Below are positions 57,440 to 64,000 of a stretch of DNA of 64,000 nt, piece after piece. The position numbers and the translations under genes are program-made. The DNA is from Gnetum montanum (taxonomy: Eukaryota > Streptophyta > Gnetopsida > Gnetales > Gnetaceae). The number at the start of each line of letters is the position of its first letter. Within the stretch, counting starts at the first letter, position 1. Where the stretch lies: assembly GCA_015680685.1 (NCBI GenBank), contig MNCI01011801.1:52935-116934 (forward strand), in the 5' to 3' direction. The notes under the pieces were generated by a model. It saw only the letters and a list, made by a program, of their open reading frames with translations, did no database searches and was not told where the DNA came from.

Positions 57440-58778
57440 TAACATTTTCAGTTGATAATTCTGGCTTATTAAGATTTACGAATATAGTATACGTGTCAAT
57501 TATTGTCAGACAAAAGCTATTTGATGAGGCTCCCTTAAGTAAGTACTAGATGCACCCTTGTAGTAATAATATGTATAACAACATCAAGAAACAATATTCT
57601 TGGCTTGGTATGAAGAAAGAAATTAGTGAGCATGTAGCTAAGTTTTTTATTTGTCAGTTGATTAAGGAAAAGCATCAAAGACATGGTATTTTTTCCACCC
57701 ACACACCATTCTAGCGTGGAAATGAGAAAGTACTAGCATGAATTTCATTACTAAATTACCTTCTACTAAGAGAAAAAAATATTCTATCTTTGTGGTCATA
57801 GATCTTTTGATTAATTATTTTCTCTTCATGGCTACAAAATCAACAAGTGGTATAGAGAAATTTTCTAAGTTATTTTGATCAAAGATTATCTAATTGCATG
57901 GAATTCTAAATGAGATTGTATTTGATAGAGATCTAAATTTTACTTCTAGATTTTTGTAGTATTTTTGGAAGATTCTAAGCAATACATTGAATCTTAATTT
58001 AGCATATCATCCCCAAACATATGGTTAGGCAAATAAAATGAGTTAAATTTTAGAGGATATACTTTGTGCTTATGCTTTAGACTATAGAGATAGTTGTGAC
58101 AAAGGTCTTTCATTGGTAAAGTTTGCATACAATAACATATATCATACTATTTTAAAAGTAGCACCTTATGAAGTGTTGTATGGTAGACATTATTATACAT
58201 CTCTTTGGTGAGATACTCTAGAGAATAGACAAAATACTAAGATAGATATCATTAAAGAGGCTATAGAATAGATTAAGATGATCAAATGCAAATTACATGC
58301 AACTCAAGAAACATTCATAAAGTATGCTAACAACAAGATATAACGTTTAAATTTTAGCATTAATGATAAAGTATGTGTCAAAGTTTCACCTTTGAAAGCA
58401 ATTATGAGGTTTGGTAGAAAAGGAAAGTTAGTACCTCACTATAATGATTCTAATTCTAATAAAAGTTTGAGAAGTTGTTTATCATCTTAACCTTCTATAG
58501 CAGTTGCATTTAATTCATGATGTGTTTATGTTTTCATGTTATAAAAGTATGTTGTAGATCCTAGTCATATGATAGATTGGTAGGATGTTAACCTTCAATC
58601 CAATGTTAGTTTTTTGGAGGTGGCTAGTTAAGATTATAGATAGGATGAAGAGATGATTGAGAATTAAGGTCATTCCAATGGTGATGGTTATTTGGAAGAG
58701 GCATAGAGCTCAAGGAAAAACATGTGAAGTGGAGAAAGATCTATATACGTCACACCCTGAGATTTTCCAAGAGGAAGA
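57440..58778 (+). pseudogene. Chromovirus integrase relic with C-terminal chromodomain
   Basis: The + strand frames read Met-Tyr-Asn-Asn-Ile-Lys-Lys, Trp-Leu-Gly-Met-Lys-Lys-Glu-Ile and Cys-Gln-Leu-Ile-Lys (integrase zinc region, about 57570-57670), then a broken core. At the end come Leu-Arg-Ile-Lys-Val-Ile-Pro-Met-Val-Met-Val-Ile-Trp-Lys and a Glu-Val-Glu-Lys-Asp-Leu / His-Pro-Glu-Ile-Phe tail, which is a gypsy chromodomain. The chromodomain guides insertion to marked chromatin in live elements. The presence of this domain separates it from the Athila/Tat family elsewhere in the window. Stops are frequent. No RT precedes it. Confidence 0.7.
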
Positions 58779-61750
58779 TGTAATCACCTCCATTTTGTAT
58801 GTTTTATTTAGTATATTTATTAATGTACTTATGCTTGTCTATGCTTTGGCCTTGATATTATGCTTGTTAATTAGTAGATTTTCTAACTTTATATCTTATC
58901 TGTATACATATTTTAATATTATGAATTATTTTTATTATGTATTATTATTTTTAGCTAGTGTGCACTAACTAGGTGGATGAGTTTGGTAGATTCTCATAGA
59001 GGTTATGGTACAAGCACAACATGGGCATGTGATGATATGGTTGATTTTTATGTGTGCGCATTATATGATTAAATGATATGGTATGTGTTGTTTCCCTATC
59101 TTATAGTTTTGCTATGCTTTTTGGCATTATGGAAGGTTATGTACATTACATGATATTTTTGTGATAGATTACTTTATTAGGTTTTAGTTTTCATAAAATT
59201 TGTTAATATTGCTATGATGGGTTTTTCAAGAGATTTTCCAAAAATAAATCCCACACTTCATTCAACTAGGCACTTTAGCATCCAATTTCTTGGATGTGGA
59301 AGTATTGCCAGATTGAAGGCTTATGCATGGTTGTGAAGTTTTGCTAGTTCTTGTACATGACTTAGCAAGAGTTCATGGTTGAGTTCATGTGTTGTTGTGA
59401 ATTTGTACTTTGATCTTCTAGGTGAGCAATCTTAGGATTCTTTCCTATCTCTTTCAATCCATATGATTTTGTGTATATTCAACATAGGTATTTTTTAATT
59501 TCTTAAATCTATATGAATTTTTATTTTGATTTGGATCTTGCTTTGCATGCTTGGTATTACTTGATTTTTATACTTCAATTCACTATTTCTTTCTACTATA
59601 ATTTTATGTTTCACCGATTTTGGGATTCAAGGATTTTTTAAGAATTATTCTATCAACTATTTGGCACATGCATATTTCTCATTCGACCAATGTTAAGATG
59701 ACATTATGTTTGTCTTAACATGGAATCTATTAGGTTCTAGCCATTTTATGAGATTCATAGTCATTGTCACTTTATAAGTTTTCAATGGATTTTCTTAGGG
59801 TTTGGACCCTTTTATGATGCAGTGATCTTGTGGTCTCCTTTTCCAAAGTTTTTAAACTCATTTATGCTTAATTGGACTTATTATCTATGATCCTAGAGTT
59901 CTCTTATGGATTGTTAATTGTTCATTGGATTTTTCAAGTAGTTTTTCACTTTTTCAAAATCTGCATTAGAACCATGAGTCATGGTTAGGTTGTGGTCCAT
60001 TACCACAAGCCATGGTGAGGTCATGGTTGATACTTTAGCCATAATATATATTTTTAATCTCTATTTTCAAAAACTCACCATAGCACAGGTTGTGATTAGT
60101 CACCACAAGTCATAGTTGAGTTATGGTCTAGCCTATTTGCACTATCATATCATTTTTAATCATCTTAAGTAATGTTTGGCTAACTATGAGTCATGATCGG
60201 GTTATGCTATAATCATTGTGAATCTTTCCTTACCATCTATGTTGAATTTAGCCATTTTTAAAAAATTTCTATTGACCATTAGTCATAGTTGGATTTTGGT
60301 CTATCCACTAGGAGTCATCATCAAGTTATGATCAACTCGTGGTTAAGGGATTTCATTGAAGATACTACCAATGATGTTTTTGCAAATACCATGAGTCATG
60401 GTCAAGTCATAATTGGGTTGTGGTTAACTACCATAGGTCATGATATACCAAAGATTTTCTCTTGTTCTAATAACAAAAATAGTACAATGAAAATTTAAAT
60501 GCCCATCATGACTTGTGATGGGATCATGAAATACCACTATGAGTGGACTATGACTCATTTCCTAGCTTAGATCCCTTTATCAGTGGTTTTTGTAAGTTGA
60601 ACACATGATCACTACAACTCACATCCCATGCATAACCTTAATGTTACTTGGTTGTGAGGCCATCAGAACTTTTAGTTTACATAAAGTTTTTGGAGTACTT
60701 ACTTACTCTAACTATTTTTTGAAGTACTACAATAGGTCCTTGTAGTCCTTGGTAGGCTTCATAACATTCCTAACATATCATCATGCATTCAAAAAATCCC
60801 ACAAGCAAAAAATATTTATGAAATTACAACATAACAACATTAACTTGACATAATTGACCAAACTAGTGATCTAAAACACTTGAATCCTCAAACTATCCCA
60901 CACATTCATGTGCATGAGAGCACACACAAACTCTAAATCAAAGAAATAAGAAAAAAAACTGAAGGGAATCAATAAATCAAATCCAAAATGCAAATTGATT
61001 GTAAAATACCCAAAACATGCACAAATAGAACTCCATCCTGGTCCAACTTGCTCTCTAGCCTAATTTGTAGAAACAATAAAAAACCCAAATACAACTCTGG
61101 AATGATTCCTTAGACTTCAAAACATTCACGAGTAATCAAAAATGATAATGGAAGTGCTTCACAAGAAATGCATCGAAAATCTAATATGAACTAGGACGAA
61201 GAAAAAGGACATATGTTTTATGTTTATAATATAAAATATAATTATACTATGATATGGGTAATTTCATAAGTCTAATTTTCATTCCCTCAACCTAACTAAA
61301 ATACCTAAGGTCCACAACTTGTAACTAACACATGGGGACTCCAAGTCAAAAGTCAATCAAACTCATGAAAATCTCATCAAAAATCCATCATATCCACATG
61401 CTAAAAGCAAGACCAAGCATCAAAAATATATCCACCTAGCTTAAATGCATAACAAGGAAGTATCACACATGACTCATAAATATATATCAAATTACAACTC
61501 TTGTTCCCAATTCTTCATCCTTGCCAATCACAAAACTTTCCTAACACATCTTACAAGATCAATATGTATAATGATGCCATGTAATTATAATGGGACATCA
61601 AAAATCATATATAAGAAATCATCATAATGCACTCTAAAGCATATATCATTAGGAGCTATCTAGCCTAACACACATCCTACACGACACCCATGAACACATA
61701 CATAACAAGACATTATACTATCCTAAGAAGTCCTATAGAGGGGTGTTATA
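58779..61750 (+). mobile_element. Probable long (about 3 kb) 3' LTR of the chromovirus
   Basis: It begins TGTAATCACCTC right after the chromodomain frame and may end with GGGGTGTTATA at 61750, roughly the inverted form, as in chromovirus LTRs that start TGTAACACC and end GGTGTTACA. There is no second copy in the window to compare, so the limits are inferred. It contains the palindromic patch 59960-60560. Confidence 0.35.
59960..60560. repeat. Patch of degenerate ATGAGTCATGGT / CCACAAG motifs
   Basis: About ten imperfect copies of (A)CCATGAGTCATGGT, CACAAGTCAT and GGTTGTGGT occur at 40-80-bp spacing. The vocabulary is the same as at 8975-9420. Confidence 0.6.
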
Positions 61751-62035
61751 GTTATGTTTACTATTGTGTTTTCAAGTCAAGTTAGGAGTTAGATATTTTA
61801 AGTTTATGAAGGTATGTTTTATTTTAGAGTGTAGGTTATCACAAGTTCCAAGAATGAGAGAGGGATTTTATGTTATATGTCCCCCTCTTAAATGCTATCA
61901 AAGAAGCCCAAGGATCTCATTGCAAACTTGATGTAAGTTGTTATGGATTTGGTAAATGCATTGCAATTGTGATCTTTTTTTAATCAATAGAAAATAAGAA
62001 GAAGTTTCTTGTGTTGAATTTTCTTTAAGCTTCAT
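61751..62035. other. 285-bp spacer, nothing recognised
   Basis: Short frames only, lying between the probable chromovirus LTR and the next gypsy LTR. Confidence 0.4.
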
Positions 62036-63044
62036 TGATGAGATGCAATATGCACAAGCCGCGATATCGCGTCGTCCCCTACGATGTCGCATACGCGATA
62101 TCACAGTCCGTCGCCAAATCTGTAAATAAGAGGCGAAACTCCCCTTATTTCCCATCCTAAGTTAGAAGTAGGGAAACTCTGGCAGTTTGATCATTCTAGA
62201 GATAGAATATTTTTCCATGTGCTCGTAGTAGAATTCCTAGAGTGAACGGATCTTTATTCGAGCAACATTGTACCTAAACACAAGTTGTGTACGGCAATAA
62301 AGACGAACTTGATTGGATAAACCTTGCAGTGTGGAATAGGATTTTATTTAATTGCTATTTATTTCTTTCCTAGAATGCGGTATGAGTACGACTTGATTAC
62401 GAGCATCTAAGGATGTGTACGGTTAGTCAAGGAATCGGCTACTCGTCGCATGCGGTATGAGTATGACTTAATTACGAGCATCTAGTGTCACTACTTGGTA
62501 ACCCAGTGGCATATTCCAAGATCTATGCTTGGTAATCCCAGTGGTAGTCAAACACCCCGATGTGTACGGTTAGTCAAGGAATCGACTGCTCATCGCACTT
62601 AGGCTAGATAGGTTCTCTCAACCCTTTCCTCCTAGTTAAGTGCCTCAGTACGACCACTTCAAGCACGTGCGTTATGTGTGGTGATCCCAGTAACGATTAG
62701 CGTTTGGTAGCCACAGTTGCATAGTTCAGGGTGTGTACGGTAAGTGGGAACGGATGTTGATACTAGTTAATTTAGACTTAGTTCTTAGTTAGAGTTAGTT
62801 AGCTTTCTCAACCCTTCACCTCAATAGCATAGGAGAAAAACTAGAAAAGACCATTAAAATCATATACCTCAGACTTACTTAACCATACACCGTGACAACC
62901 ACAAGTAAGTCTAGGAAGACAACGAATGATTAACCCCAAGTGTTCCATGGGGTGTGTAGGCATTTAGTTTGCGGAGTTCAACCGGATCATGCGTGCTACG
63001 CTCGTTTCTTATGGTTGAGTGTAGGGGTACCTTGCCACTCATCA
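62036..63044 (+). mobile_element. 5' LTR of a + strand Athila/Tat-like element (1009 bp)
   Basis: It starts TGATGAGATGC, with GATATC palindromes at 62060-62105, a TATA-like TGTAAATAAG at 62121 (CTATAAATAAG in other copies), AATAAA at 62296-62301, and ends GGGGTACCTTGCCACTCATCA. It is longer than other copies because an internal module (GCGGTATGAGTA... to ...GTGTACGGTTAGTCAAGG) is present in two tandem copies plus a third diverged one (62378-62755). Confidence 0.85.
62378..62755 (+). repeat. Tandem module amplification inside the LTR
   Basis: Copies start at about 62378 and 62452 (GCGGTATGAGTA(C/T)GACTT) and, more diverged, 62640 (CTCAGTACGACCACTT). Each runs to a GTGTACGGT(T/A)AGT block. The second and third contain GGTAA(C/T)CCCAG-type pairs. 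Confidence 0.75.
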
Positions 63045-63045
63045 T

Positions 63046-63063
63046 TGGCATTGTTGCCAGGGA
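63046..63063 (+). other. Primer-binding site, tRNA-Asp type
   Basis: TGGCATTGTTGCCAGGGA lies one base after the LTR. Three transitions separate it from the tRNA-Asp complement. Confidence 0.8.
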
Positions 63064-63188
63064 CTAAGTGTTTGTGCACCGAATAGAACATAAAGGATAT
63101 CACTCACATCTTTGTGAGCCTTAACGAATCTTCGGGTTAATCAAAAGAGAAAATTTATATAACGGTGAAATTAGCACACCAATAAAAA

Positions 63189-64000
63189 TGCCTTCTTCTC
63201 ATAAGAGAAACTCACCACCTAAGGACCACACATGAGATAGTCGGCAACATAAAACACATAACCAAAATCAACCAAGTCCTAAACAATATAAGATGACATA
63301 TACTCATCCTAATGAGTATATCCCTAATTTTACTTTTATTCTCTATCAAGACAAACAGCTGCGGTGGAGAGATCTGCAAGGTAACATTGTATTACCCCCA
63401 AACCAATCAATCTCTCGCATGCTTTTCCGTGCCTTGGCATAGATTGGCATGATTGAATTATATGCTGAATATGTTGCAGAGGATTTTGACATGAGGGATT
63501 ATTATCCCACAAATGCCCAACGTATGAGAGACTTACGACAGGAGAGTCAACATGCACTGTTGAAGAGCAAGGTCCCGCATGTCCTTAGCGAAATAGGAGA
63601 TGAGGAACCCCTTATCATGGGTTCTTTAACAAATGATGTTCCCCCTCCTAACGATGGTGAGGAGGTTGGGTATCAGAACCTCTGATCAACGATACATAAC
63701 CATGGTTCTGATGCCCATGAGCACCAACTGTTCACAGAGGGAACAACCACTTATGCTAAGGACAGGCACTTAGATCATCACGACAATCGGGGCTGTAGCA
63801 GCCGAAGAGAAGGCAAGAAACATCATCATGGCGATGGTTCCCCTTCTTCCTCTCCTTCATCCCATCACTCACCCTCTCCTTCCACATCTGGGTGCAGCCA
63901 CCATGAACATAAAGGTGAGGATAAAAGTAAGAAGGACGAAAGACCTTGACGGGAAAGTCAAGAGAGAGGACAAGGGCAAGGACATAGGGAGAGTAGGGAA
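63189..64000 (+). pseudogene. gag N-terminal part, runs off the right edge
   Basis: From the ATG at 63189 the frame gives a short Ser/Pro leader, a TGA (from CGA), then His-Pro-Asn-Glu-Tyr-Ile-Pro-Asn-Phe-Thr-Phe-Ile-Leu, the same conserved segment as at about 18880 on the - strand. A TAG at about 63440 precedes the 63449-63685 open stretch with Tyr-Ala-Glu-Tyr-Val. Another stop follows, then an Arg/His/Asp-rich hydrophilic segment. The rest of the element lies outside the window. Confidence 0.75.

Overview
The window is AT-rich plant nuclear DNA made mostly of retrotransposons. It carries one intact host gene, a leucine-rich-repeat receptor kinase on the + strand at 21537-24973. Plant features include GT-AG introns, Ty3/gypsy elements primed by a tRNA-Asp-like site, a chromodomain integrase, a cellulose-synthase zinc-finger relic and tRNA-derived SINE-like copies. 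The density of old nested LTR elements suggests a large repeat-rich seed-plant genome, possibly a gymnosperm; that last step is inference.

Layout. 1-5355: two broken elements of one Athila/Tat-like gypsy family. A + strand element ends in an LTR at 1704, and abuts the gag half of a - strand element whose 5' LTR is 4479-5355. 5356-9701: no recognisable gene, several small tandem repeats. 9702-20276: a 9.9-kb - strand gypsy element with both LTRs and decayed gag, protease, RT, RNase H and integrase. It is flanked by a 320-bp direct repeat instead of the usual 5-bp target duplication. 20277-21536: receptor-kinase upstream region with a degenerate repeat cluster. 21537-24973: the receptor kinase (two exons). 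26230-31690: an old integrase-bearing relic of the same family, split by about 4 kb that contains a SINE-like copy, GC-rich gene-like DNA and a cellulose-synthase RING-finger pseudogene.

31707-43500: a three-layer nest. A - strand LINE reverse transcriptase relic was broken by a + strand LTR (now solo, target duplication GTAAC). That LTR was then broken by a - strand non-autonomous element (target duplication CTAGG) lacking RT, RNase H, integrase and the gag N-terminus. 43500-50870: no gene, several minor repeats. 50890-54200: Tat/Ogre-like gag-protease relic. 55050-57400: an unrecognised decayed - strand gene that still shows GT-AG introns. 57440-61750: chromovirus integrase plus chromodomain followed by a probable 3-kb LTR. 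62036-64000: the 5' LTR, primer site and gag start of another + strand copy of the main gypsy family.

I did not find a convincing new gene system. The strongest unusual signals are the 320-bp flanking duplication, the GATATC palindrome arrays confined to the LTR U3 ends, the nested LINE/solo LTR/non-autonomous element series, the gene-fragment-bearing insert inside an integrase, and the decayed intron-containing gene of unknown identity.
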